Assembly: GCA_025450975.1 (NCBI GenBank)
Contig: JANWLI010000095.1
Location: forward strand, 1 to 8,342
Direction of reading: 5' to 3'
DNA from: Candidatus Kapaibacterium sp.
Lineage (GTDB): Bacteria > Bacteroidota > Ignavibacteria > Palsa-1295
Length of the DNA: 8,342 nt
Numbering within the stretch: the first letter of the stretch is position 1; each line of letters opens with the position of its first letter. The position numbers and the translations under genes are program-made. The notes beneath the pieces were generated by a model. The model worked only from the letters and a program-made list of their open reading frames with translations, ran no database searches and was not told the origin of the DNA. Below are positions 1 through 6,452 of this stretch, piece by piece.

Positions 1-183
1 GCAATCGACTTTACCAATCCCGCTCCCGACGCAGAAAAAACTTCCGTCGGCGAAGAAAATTTCGAGTGGATCCTCGAAAATGCTGCGAAATACCTGATCG
101 AATGCGCCCTGCCGGATAAATCCGCTACGAAAAAAGGAGCCAAGAAAAAAGACGCAAACTGGCGTGAGATGATCCTTGCCTGA
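1..183 (+). CDS. C-terminal end of an unrecognised protein (5' truncated)
   Basis: An open frame enters from the left edge in frame 1 and stops at TGA 181-183, leaving 60 visible residues. The fragment holds an acidic amphipathic stretch (GEENFEWILENAAKYLIE, about residues 17-34), then a short lysine-rich segment (KKGAKKK, about residues 46-52) and ends WREMILA. I do not recognise the family from this tail, and no catalytic motif is visible. Codon choice resembles that of the downstream genes. It lies 46 bp upstream of the ybdK-like gene on the same strand, so it may be the upstream member of the same transcript. The fragment is real coding sequence rather than chance, judging by the uninterrupted frame, the protein-like composition and the plausible stop followed by a ribosome-binding-like stretch. 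Its function cannot be assigned without the missing 5' part. Confidence 0.7.
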   Translation, partial: AIDFTNPAPDAEKTSVGEENFEWILENAAKYLIECALPDKSATKKGAKKKDANWREMILA

Positions 184-206
184 TTTCCTTCGTAATTTAG
201 GACTTT

Positions 207-215
207 AGGAAGAAG
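207..215 (+). promoter_or_regulatory. Weak ribosome-binding-like purine stretch before ybdK-like gene
   Basis: AGGAAGAAG lies upstream of the ATG at 230, leaving a 14-base gap, which is longer than ideal. The heptamer TTTAGGA occurs twice here (196-202 and 204-210). An in-frame TAG at 206-208 means no start further upstream is possible, so ATG 230 stands despite the spacing. Confidence 0.35.
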
Positions 216-229
216 CCAGATATCTAACT

Positions 230-1339
230 ATGCCGAAAGCGCCGGCGCTGACGATTGGTATTGAAGAGGAATTTCAGCTTATTGATCCTGCGACGCGGGA
301 CCTGAAATCGCATATTCTCCAGATCCTCGAGGATAATAAAACCATCCTTGCCGAACGAGTAAAGCCGGAAATCCACCAATCGGTGGCCGAAGTTGGCACG
401 GGAATCTGTAAAACCGTTGCCGATGCCGAAAAGGAAGTTCTCTCCTTACGACGCTTACTTCAGGAGCTAGCCCATGCACAGGGACTCAAGATCGCTGCAG
501 CAGGCACACATCCCTTCGCAGATTGGCGTGAGCAGCAGATCTTCCCGAATGCCCGCTACGATCAGCTCATCGAAGAGATGCAGCTCATTGCGCGTGCAAA
601 CCTGATCTTTGGCCTGCACGTGCATATCGGCATCGAAGATCGCGATCTCCAGATCTCGATCATGAACGAGTATCGCTACTTCCTCCCCCATCTGCTCGCA
701 CTCTCGACAAACTCGCCGTTCTGGATCGGCACAAATACCGGCCTCAAAAGTTTTCGAACAAAAGTTTTCGATCGCTACCCGCGTACGAATATTCCTGACT
801 CGTACTCGTCCTATAGTGAGTTTGAAGGATTTGTCAATCTCCTGATCAAAACAGGCTGTATCGATAGTGGCAAAAAGATCTGGTGGGACATCCGTCCGCA
901 TCCGATCTTTCCAACACTTGAGGTTCGTGTATGCGATATCCCAATGCGCGTGTCGGAAACGATCATGCTCGCCGGTCTTATGCAGGCGATTGCCCTTAAG
1001 CTGTATAAGCTTCGTTCGAAGAACCTCGGCTTCCGGCAGTATCGTCGTGCGTTGATCATGGAGAACAAGTGGCGTGCATCTCGGTATGGCATCGGCGGAA
1101 AACTGGTCGATTTCGGCCGTGAGGAAGAGATCACCACCCGTCAGCTCATCGGCGAAATGCTCGAATTTGTCGACACAGAGATGGATGAACTGGGATCGAG
1201 AAAAACCATTGAAGATGGCATTAACTTCGTCCTGACCAATGGCACCGGCGCCGACAGACAGCTCGATATTTGGCAAAAAACACGCGACATCAGAAAAGTT
1301 GTGGACTTTATTTGCGAGGAGACTGTTATCGGTTTGTGA
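230..1339 (+). CDS. ybdK: Carboxylate-amine ligase, YbdK / GCS2 family (putative glutamate-cysteine ligase 2)
   Basis: This 369-residue protein matches the GCS2/YbdK family in length (E. coli YbdK is 372 aa) and motifs. The family signature IGIEEEFQLIDP starts at about residue 9 with the EEE triad at 12-14. The histidine motif GLHVHIG lies at 128-134, and WWDIRPHP followed by PTLEVRVCD spans about 218-237. These acidic and histidine residues form the ATP/metal site of the glutamine-synthetase-like fold. Family members join a carboxylate to an amine with ATP; E. coli YbdK has only weak glutamate-cysteine ligase activity, so the true substrate is open. There is no signal peptide, so it should act in the cytosol. 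The start is ATG 230, since an in-frame stop lies just upstream. The stop overlaps the likely GTG start of the next gene (GTGA, 1336-1339), suggesting translational coupling. No glutathione synthetase gene is visible nearby. Confidence 0.92.
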   Translation: MPKAPALTIGIEEEFQLIDPATRDLKSHILQILEDNKTILAERVKPEIHQSVAEVGTGICKTVADAEKEVLSLRRLLQELAHAQGLKIAAAGTHPFADWREQQIFPNARYDQLIEEMQLIARANLIFGLHVHIGIEDRDLQISIMNEYRYFLPHLLALSTNSPFWIGTNTGLKSFRTKVFDRYPRTNIPDSYSSYSEFEGFVNLLIKTGCIDSGKKIWWDIRPHPIFPTLEVRVCDIPMRVSETIMLAGLMQAIALKLYKLRSKNLGFRQYRRALIMENKWRASRYGIGGKLVDFGREEEITTRQLIGEMLEFVDTEMDELGSRKTIEDGINFVLTNGTGADRQLDIWQKTRDIRKVVDFICEETVIGL

Positions 1340-1944
1340 GCCGCTTGTTCATTATTATTGCTGTCTTGGTCGTCCTCTCGGGTTATTCCTACGCACAGGA
1401 CTCGACTAAACCTAAGAAAAAACACAAGATGACCGATACGGTCGGTGTGGTTAATGGTTCGGTCATCCGTCTCTATGATTTCCGCGAACTCCTTTCCGAT
1501 ATTACGCGCACCGAAGCACCGGATAGTATCGTCCAGGATACGGAGTTTACCCGTTACGTGAATATGACCTGGGAACGCCTCGTTTCCGATATCTTGATCT
1601 ACCAGGAGATAGAAAAACGTAAATTAAATATTTCCGAGGAAGAGTTGGTGCGGCGTTTGCTTAAAGAACCACCAGAAGAACTCCGGCTGGATTTCACAAA
1701 CCCCGAAGGCACGTTTGAAAAAGAAGCCTACAAAGATTTTTTACAAGGTACTCAGCCCGATAGCGCTCGTACGCTCGTGCTGAACTATTACCACATGCAA
1801 TATGAGCAGGAGAGTTTGCTTCGGGCCCTGGCGCCAAAGGCAAAGTCAGACAGAGCACGTCACGAAGCATTTGCTGCCTGGTTCAAAAAAGCATTTCAAT
1901 CTGCACAGATTGAAGACCGTCGTACGGGCTTCGGCTATTATTAA
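1336..1944 (+). CDS. Exported SurA N-terminal-like protein lacking a PPIase domain
   Basis: I choose GTG 1336, which overlaps the ybdK stop (GTGA). From there the product is 202 aa and begins MSRLFIIIAVLVVL followed by SGYSYA-QD, a textbook type I signal peptide with cleavage after about A20. TTG starts further upstream (1312 or 1270) are possible in frame but would put extra residues before the signal; GAGGAG at 1316-1321 is a distant ribosome-binding candidate. After a basic KPKKKHK patch, residues ~34-190 look like the helical SurA/PpiD N-terminal chaperone region: VGVVNG (36-41), then RLYDFRELL, a 'LIYQEIEKRKLNISEEEL' helix pair and an EGTFEKEAYKDFL segment typical of this fold. The protein stops after WFKKAF...TGFGYY, with no parvulin domain. 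It is likely a periplasmic protein-binding chaperone or a holdase relative. The assignment rests on pattern resemblance and is moderately sure; its client and partners are unknown. Confidence 0.8.
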   Translation: MSRLFIIIAVLVVLSGYSYAQDSTKPKKKHKMTDTVGVVNGSVIRLYDFRELLSDITRTEAPDSIVQDTEFTRYVNMTWERLVSDILIYQEIEKRKLNISEEELVRRLLKEPPEELRLDFTNPEGTFEKEAYKDFLQGTQPDSARTLVLNYYHMQYEQESLLRALAPKAKSDRARHEAFAAWFKKAFQSAQIEDRRTGFGYY

Positions 1945-1958
1945 CGTATATTAGTTAT

Positions 1959-1964
1959 TATACT
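1959..1964 (+). promoter_or_regulatory. Possible -10 element before nusB
   Basis: TATACT in the 39-bp gap upstream of nusB matches the sigma-70 -10 consensus at five of six positions, and lies 19 bases before the ATG at 1984. No convincing -35 box is found at the usual distance, and the Bacteroidota-type -7 element is absent, so this is only a candidate. If real, the 5' leader would be very short. Confidence 0.2.
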
Positions 1965-1983
1965 CTCACTCCCCGAGCTTTAC

Positions 1984-2541
1984 ATGGACGAAACAACTGC
2001 GCATCATTCCCATCTGGAAGAGATAGCACTCGTTATCGAAGCTGATGAGACGTTTGAAAACGATCCGGAACGTGATGGAAAACTCACACGCCGGCGGCTA
2101 GCCCGCGAGCGAGTGTTACAGGTCCTCTATGCCCGATCGATGAGCGGCAAAGACCTTGACGAGCTCTATGCTGAGTTCATAGCTAACGATGAACTCCTTG
2201 ACGAGCCGGCAAAAGATTTTGTCGCAAAGTTGCTCAGGCACTTCTCTACACATGAAGTTCACATTAACGATGTGATCAAACTCCGCCTCGAAAAATGGGA
2301 TTTCAGCCGCGTAGCGCTTATCGATAAGATCCTGCTCGAAATCGGTATTGCCGAATTCCTTTATTTCCCGGAGATCCCTCCGAAGGCTACGATCAATGAA
2401 TTAATCGAGATCGCAAAGGACTTTTCGACCGATGAAAGCGGAAAGTTCATTAACGGAATCCTCCACCGAGCAAAAGATGAACTGGCCAACGCCGGCGAAT
2501 TGAAAAAAGAAGGCCGCGGACTTATCGACCACACCATCTAG
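1984..2541 (+). CDS. nusB: Transcription antitermination factor NusB
   Basis: The 185-residue product carries the all-helical NusB fold from about residue 37. RRLARERVLQVLYA (37-50) is the usual first helix, and the C-terminal half holds RVALIDKILLEIGIAEFLY, IPPKATINELIEIAK and SGKFINGIL (about 152-160), the family's most conserved stretch. NusB binds boxA RNA with NusE (ribosomal protein S10) and supports antitermination, chiefly of rRNA operons, in the cytosol. It is longer than E. coli NusB (139 aa) because of an acidic N-terminal extension of about 35 residues and a charged C-terminal tail. No ATG, GTG or TTG lies in frame between 1984 and the first conserved helix, so the extension appears genuine. 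No Shine-Dalgarno site is evident. The transporter gene follows after 3 bp, so the two are probably cotranscribed; the common neighbour ribH is not present in this window. Confidence 0.95.
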   Translation: MDETTAHHSHLEEIALVIEADETFENDPERDGKLTRRRLARERVLQVLYARSMSGKDLDELYAEFIANDELLDEPAKDFVAKLLRHFSTHEVHINDVIKLRLEKWDFSRVALIDKILLEIGIAEFLYFPEIPPKATINELIEIAKDFSTDESGKFINGILHRAKDELANAGELKKEGRGLIDHTI

Positions 2542-2544
2542 CAC

Positions 2545-3783
2545 ATGGCCGCCCCCACCCCACGACTAACACTCAAAAAGTCCGTCGTTGCTGCGTGGGC
2601 TTCCTTCGATTTTGCTAACAGCTCGTTCGCCATTATCATGGTGACGTTCGTCTACCCGCTGTATTTCGGCAATGTCATCGTCACCGATGGCAATGGTGAC
2701 CTCTACTGGGGCTTGGCGATGAGCTCGTCGATGTTACTCGTGGCCTTGCTCGCTCCGGCTCTCGGGGCAATTGCAGATAGCACACGATCCAAAAAGAAGT
2801 TTCTCGCTACGTTTACCCTCTTTGCAGTCCTCGGCACTGCCGGAGCGGCTTTTCTTGAGCCGGGGATGGTCCTGGCAGGCGGGCTGCTCTTTGTCCTCGC
2901 TAACGCAGGCTTTGAAGGCGGTATCGTCTTCTACGATGCATTCCTTCCGGAAATCGCCCCTAAGGAAAAGTTTGGCCGCATTTCCGGCATCGGCTTCGCG
3001 ACAGGATATGTCGGCTCACTGGTAATCATTCTGCTTACGAAAGACTTACTACTCTCAGATCAAATACCTGCGGCATTTCTGATCACCTCTGGTGTATTCG
3101 CATTATTTGCCATTCCTCTTTTCCTCTTCGTCCCGGAAAAGAAAGACCCCAGAGCTGTTGTGACAAAAAATCTCATCAGTTCGTCTTTCCGTCGAATCCT
3201 AACGACAGTCAAGAATATCCGCCGCTACCCATCGCTTGCCTGGTTCCTCCTCGCATTCTTCCTTTACAATGATGCTATACTGACTGTGATCGGTTTTTCT
3301 GGGAGGTATGCACAGAATACGCTTAAGTTCGAAACGGGAGATCTCATTGTCCTGATGATGATGGTTCAGGCCATCGCAATTGTCGGTTCACTCGTCTTTG
3401 GATTCATTGCTGATAGGATCGGCGCAAAGCGGACGATCGTGATCACTCTTTTCATCTGGATCGCCGTCATCGTCGGCGCCTACTTCAGCACTGATACAGC
3501 CTCGTTCTATATCGTCGCTGCGATCACGGGAGTTGCGCTCGGCTCAAGCCAGGCAACATCGCGCAGCCTGATGGCAAAGCTCACTCCTCCAGAGCATACG
3601 GCTGAGTTCTTTGGCTTTTATGATGGCTTCTGTGGCAAGGCAAGCGCAGTTATCGGTCCCTTGCTCTTTGGATTTCTCTCAACGTCCTTCGGCCAACGCC
3701 CCGCCATCGTCTCGCTTGGCCTGCTCTTTATCCTTGGCCTACTCTTCATGCGGAAGGTCGAACCTCAGGCAACACCAAGGTAA
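2545..3783 (+). CDS. MFS transporter, Atg22/UMF1 family
   Basis: The 412-residue product is strongly hydrophobic, with about 12 predicted membrane segments. WASFDFANSSFA near the start (DFANS at 22-26) is the hallmark of the UMF1/Atg22-like branch of the major facilitator superfamily. The MFS loop motif appears in both halves: LGAIADSTRSKKK (73-85) and GFIADRIGAKR (286-296). A third conserved stretch, GSSQATSRSLMAKLTP followed by EFFGFYDGFCGKASA, lies in the C-terminal half and is typical of bacterial UMF1 proteins. The fungal namesake Atg22 exports amino acids from the vacuole; substrates of bacterial members are mostly unknown, so none is assigned. It sits in the inner membrane. The start ATG lies 3 bp after the nusB stop without an obvious ribosome site, which suggests coupling. 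Its 3' end overlaps the convergent recG by 19 bp. Confidence 0.93.
   Translation: MAAPTPRLTLKKSVVAAWASFDFANSSFAIIMVTFVYPLYFGNVIVTDGNGDLYWGLAMSSSMLLVALLAPALGAIADSTRSKKKFLATFTLFAVLGTAGAAFLEPGMVLAGGLLFVLANAGFEGGIVFYDAFLPEIAPKEKFGRISGIGFATGYVGSLVIILLTKDLLLSDQIPAAFLITSGVFALFAIPLFLFVPEKKDPRAVVTKNLISSSFRRILTTVKNIRRYPSLAWFLLAFFLYNDAILTVIGFSGRYAQNTLKFETGDLIVLMMMVQAIAIVGSLVFGFIADRIGAKRTIVITLFIWIAVIVGAYFSTDTASFYIVAAITGVALGSSQATSRSLMAKLTPPEHTAEFFGFYDGFCGKASAVIGPLLFGFLSTSFGQRPAIVSLGLLFILGLLFMRKVEPQATPR
3765..3783. other. Convergent 3' overlap of transporter gene and recG
   Basis: The last 19 bp of the rightward transporter gene (stop TAA 3781-3783) are also the last codons of leftward recG (stop TGA read from 3767-3765). 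No spacer exists for a terminator between them, and I see no hairpin plus T-run at the junction. Any terminator must lie within the opposing coding region, so the two 3' ends are likely covered by overlapping antisense transcripts. Confidence 0.85.
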
Positions 3784-6005
3784 GAGTCTTCCTGCGTGCT
3801 CTGCAGAAACGCCTGGCGCGTTTGCATATGCTCCGGATTACGAAGCTGAGGATCTTTTGAAAGTACAGTCTTTACGTCTTCTGCAGCTGCCTGTAAGATT
3901 GCTTCGTCTGCGACGATATCGGCAACCATTAACTTGATACTGCCGGACTGCTGCGTCCCCAGGAAATCTCCCGGTCCGCGCATTGCAAGATCGGCTTTCG
4001 ATATTTCAAATCCGTCCGTCGTGCTTTCCATCACACGAAGTTTTTCGAGCGCAACTTCGCGTGCCGCAAGGTCTTCACTGGAAACCGTTGCATCTTCCTT
4101 CGGCTCAAGTTTTGCACTGGGAATAAGGACACACTCCGATTGTTTGCCGCCACGTCCCACGCGGCCGCGCAGTTGATGAAGCTGCGCCAACCCAAACCGC
4201 TCGGCATTGGCGATGATCATCATCGTTGCATTCGGCACATCGATGCCAACTTCGATGACGATCGTCGCAACGAGGATATCAAGTTCATGTTGGCGAAATT
4301 TTCGCATGACTTCGTGCTTCTCGTCGCTCGGCAGCTTGCCGTGCACAAGTCCGACACGAAGGTCGGGATAGATTTTCTCGGCAAATACCTCGTACGCTGC
4401 AACAGCAGTCTTTACATCAGCTGAGGCGCTTTTCTCAAGCTGGGGATAGACGATATATACCTGCTCTCCTCGCCCAACAACATCACGTACCTCTTTGAAG
4501 AGCGCACGCTGATCCTTCGGAAAGATCGTGCGAGTCTTTATCTGCTTACGACCAGAAGGCAGTTCGTCGATCGTGCTTACATCAAGATCCTGATAGAGTG
4601 TCATTGCCAGCGTACGCGGAATCGGCGTCGCTGACATGACGAGCACATCGGGTGGCTCCTTCTCGTATTTATCAAGCAGCGCCTTTCGTTGCGCAACGCC
4701 AAACTTATGCTGCTCATCGGCAACGACAAGCCCAAGCTTATCGAATTGGACATTGTCTTCGATGAGCGCATGAGTGCCGACGATAATATTCGTCCTCCCA
4801 CTTCGGAGGTCTGCGAGGATCTCTGTACGAAGCTTCTTTGCTTGCCCGCCGATCAGGAGCGACACATCGACAGGGTGCCCTTTGAGCAATGTCGTGATCG
4901 TCGTAAAATGCTGCTTCGCCAGTACTTCCGTCGGCGCCATCAGCGCACACTGATACCCATTCTCCACGGCCACCAGCATTGCAAGCATTGCAACGACGGT
5001 CTTGCCGCTTCCAACATCGCCCTGCAGCAACCGATGCATCGGAATATGACTCTTGATCTTAGCCATATCACCGGCGATCTCTGCGAGCACCTGTCGTTGC
5101 GCTTTTGTAAGTGTAAATGGGAGCGAGGCGCGAACGCGTTCTGTCAGACTTTCAGGTTCAGTGCTTGCTTCGAGCGCTTTAGTCAGTGGTGTAATATCAA
5201 ACTTTATTCCCGGATGGGCAAGAGCCACTCTTCTTAAGCGCTCAACTCCATATCGCAGCTGCAGGAAGAATAGCTCTTCATACTTCATCCGCTCACGGGC
5301 TTGGTGGAGCAATTCAGGCGATGAAGGAAAATGCAACTCACGAGCAGCTCGCTGGCGGTCGATCAGATGATGCTCTTTAAGAAGCGATGCCGGGAGATTC
5401 TCCTCGGCAGCAGTCGCAAATTCGCTGCTATCAAGAATATGCGTTAGGATCTTTCGTAACTGGGTTTGATTGATCCCGGCAGAACGTAGCGCCTCGTTCA
5501 TCGGGTACACAGGAAGCATCCTCCCCTCGGAAAGCTCAGTCCCTTCAGTAAGTTTTTCAACTAACTCCGGATGAACAATTTGCGCTTCTCCACGAAAGAA
5601 CCCTACATAACCGATAACTAACAGGTCGTCGTCACGTTCGTATTGCTTCGCAACGTAATCGGCATAGGCAAAGTAGACCATTTTTAGTGTACTGCCGCTT
5701 TTATCGCGAATGGTGATCTCGGTTCTGTGCGGCCTGCGATACTGATGGTGCTTTACTTCGACGACACTGCCGCGCACAGCGACTGATCGCCAGAGATGGT
5801 CGTGAAGGTCGGCGATGGCAACAAGCGTGCGAGCATCGATATACCGCCTCGGGAAATGCATGAGAATATCCTCAGCCGAGGCCAATCCTGCTTTCGCAAG
5901 CGCCTCAGCCCGCTTCGGACCGATACCCTTGATCCATTGCAGGGGGTATTCTTTCTCCGATGAGGTCTTGACTTCTTCTTTTACGGTAAGCGCTTTCTTG
6001 CCCAC
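3765..6005 (-). CDS. recG: ATP-dependent DNA helicase RecG
   Basis: The 746-residue product has complete RecG architecture. A helix-hairpin-helix-like segment (IKGIGPKRAEALAKAG, from about 25) is followed by the OB-fold wedge domain at about 70-165, which grips branched DNA. Helicase motifs follow in order: Walker A GDVGSGKT (329-336, K335), PTEVLAKQH, the RecG-specific Walker B DEQHKFGV (from 430), SATPIPRTLAM, VHGKLPSDEKH, VATIVIEVGIDVPNA and QLRGRVGRG (611-619). The C-terminal TRG region contains RGPGDFLGTQQSG (from 676). RecG remodels stalled replication forks and Holliday junctions in the cytosol. It is about 50 residues longer than E. coli RecG (693 aa), mainly at the N-terminus. The start is GTG at 6005-6003; an in-frame TAA lies two codons upstream and no other start codon lies before the hairpin region. 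No clear Shine-Dalgarno site is present. It runs opposite to both neighbouring gene blocks. Confidence 0.97.
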   Translation of the reverse strand: MGKKALTVKEEVKTSSEKEYPLQWIKGIGPKRAEALAKAGLASAEDILMHFPRRYIDARTLVAIADLHDHLWRSVAVRGSVVEVKHHQYRRPHRTEITIRDKSGSTLKMVYFAYADYVAKQYERDDDLLVIGYVGFFRGEAQIVHPELVEKLTEGTELSEGRMLPVYPMNEALRSAGINQTQLRKILTHILDSSEFATAAEENLPASLLKEHHLIDRQRAARELHFPSSPELLHQARERMKYEELFFLQLRYGVERLRRVALAHPGIKFDITPLTKALEASTEPESLTERVRASLPFTLTKAQRQVLAEIAGDMAKIKSHIPMHRLLQGDVGSGKTVVAMLAMLVAVENGYQCALMAPTEVLAKQHFTTITTLLKGHPVDVSLLIGGQAKKLRTEILADLRSGRTNIIVGTHALIEDNVQFDKLGLVVADEQHKFGVAQRKALLDKYEKEPPDVLVMSATPIPRTLAMTLYQDLDVSTIDELPSGRKQIKTRTIFPKDQRALFKEVRDVVGRGEQVYIVYPQLEKSASADVKTAVAAYEVFAEKIYPDLRVGLVHGKLPSDEKHEVMRKFRQHELDILVATIVIEVGIDVPNATMMIIANAERFGLAQLHQLRGRVGRGGKQSECVLIPSAKLEPKEDATVSSEDLAAREVALEKLRVMESTTDGFEISKADLAMRGPGDFLGTQQSGSIKLMVADIVADEAILQAAAEDVKTVLSKDPQLRNPEHMQTRQAFLQSTQEDSYLGVA

Positions 6006-6032
6006 TATTTAGCAACAAAAATGACGTAGGAA
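6006..6032. promoter_or_regulatory. 27-bp divergent start-to-start region of recG and the unknown gene
   Basis: Only 27 bp separate the GTG of recG from the ATG of the rightward gene. This is too short for two standard promoters with leaders, so at least one promoter must lie inside the opposing coding sequence. TTGACT at 5968-5973 on the plus strand resembles a -35 box but lacks a -10 partner at 17 bp. AGGAA (6028-6032) directly abuts the ATG at 6033, too close for a normal ribosome site for that codon. Confidence 0.35.
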
Positions 6033-6452
6033 ATGTACTATGTGTTAGTGGCTGCTAAAGAAATATACGAGTTACGCTCCGAGTACGACGTCGTCCTCCC
6101 GAAAGCGCTGGAAGAAAGCTTCACCGCCTTTGTTTCCGCCAGCGGCATGCCATTTGCGCCCAGTGTGAGCCAGGAAGGCGATCAGGTGGTGATTCATTAC
6201 TTATTTCTGAATCAACCGCTTAAAGGGATCATTGACGAATTCCTGGCCGTCTTCGAACCTGACGGGTATAATGCCATTGAGCTAGCAGTACCCAATGACC
6301 GGATCAAACATGCGGAGCGGGTCGCCGAGGAATCGGGCTGGCTATCGTTCATTAGACAACGCGGAGCCGACCGCACGAGAATTTGTTTTATTCGGACTGA
6401 CCATGCTGAGAAAATTGATGAACTTGAAGAGCGAATAGAGATTGTTACATGA
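6033..6452 (+). CDS. Protein of unknown function, 139 aa
   Basis: I do not recognise the family. The product has no signal peptide or membrane segment and looks like a soluble alpha/beta protein. It begins MYYVLVAAKEIYELRSEYDVV, with residues up to about 45 mainly helical, and a strand-like VVIHYLFL near 52-59. The rest is charged, ending in a short helical EKIDELEERIEIVT. There are no cysteine clusters and no catalytic signature that I can name. ATG 6033 is taken as start; GTG 6042 (fourth codon) is an alternative with AGGA at 6028-6031 at a better distance of 10 bases. An upstream ATG (6021) hits TAG at once. The stop overlaps the lipoprotein gene start (ATGA, 6449-6452), so it is probably the first gene of a three-gene transcript ending in rnr. 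Reading frame, codon use and gene coupling support a real gene. Confidence 0.8.
   Translation: MYYVLVAAKEIYELRSEYDVVLPKALEESFTAFVSASGMPFAPSVSQEGDQVVIHYLFLNQPLKGIIDEFLAVFEPDGYNAIELAVPNDRIKHAERVAEESGWLSFIRQRGADRTRICFIRTDHAEKIDELEERIEIVT

Noticed and set aside
467..1276. Long minus-strand open frame (269 codons) opposite the ybdK-like gene
   Set aside because: It lies fully antisense to a gene with clear family motifs, its predicted protein has no recognisable domain, and such shadow frames arise from codon bias.
1270..1944. TTG 1270 as start of the SurA-N-like protein
   Set aside because: It would overlap ybdK by 70 bp and place about 22 residues with no signal-like character before a clean signal peptide.
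1946..1963. Small inverted repeat GTATA...TATAC before nusB as an operator or terminator
   Set aside because: The arms are only 5 bp and AT-rich, with no T-run, so chance is the simplest explanation.
4689..5237. Plus-strand open frame of 182 codons inside recG
   Set aside because: It is antisense to the helicase core including Walker A, and its Cys/His/Arg-rich product looks like a shadow translation.
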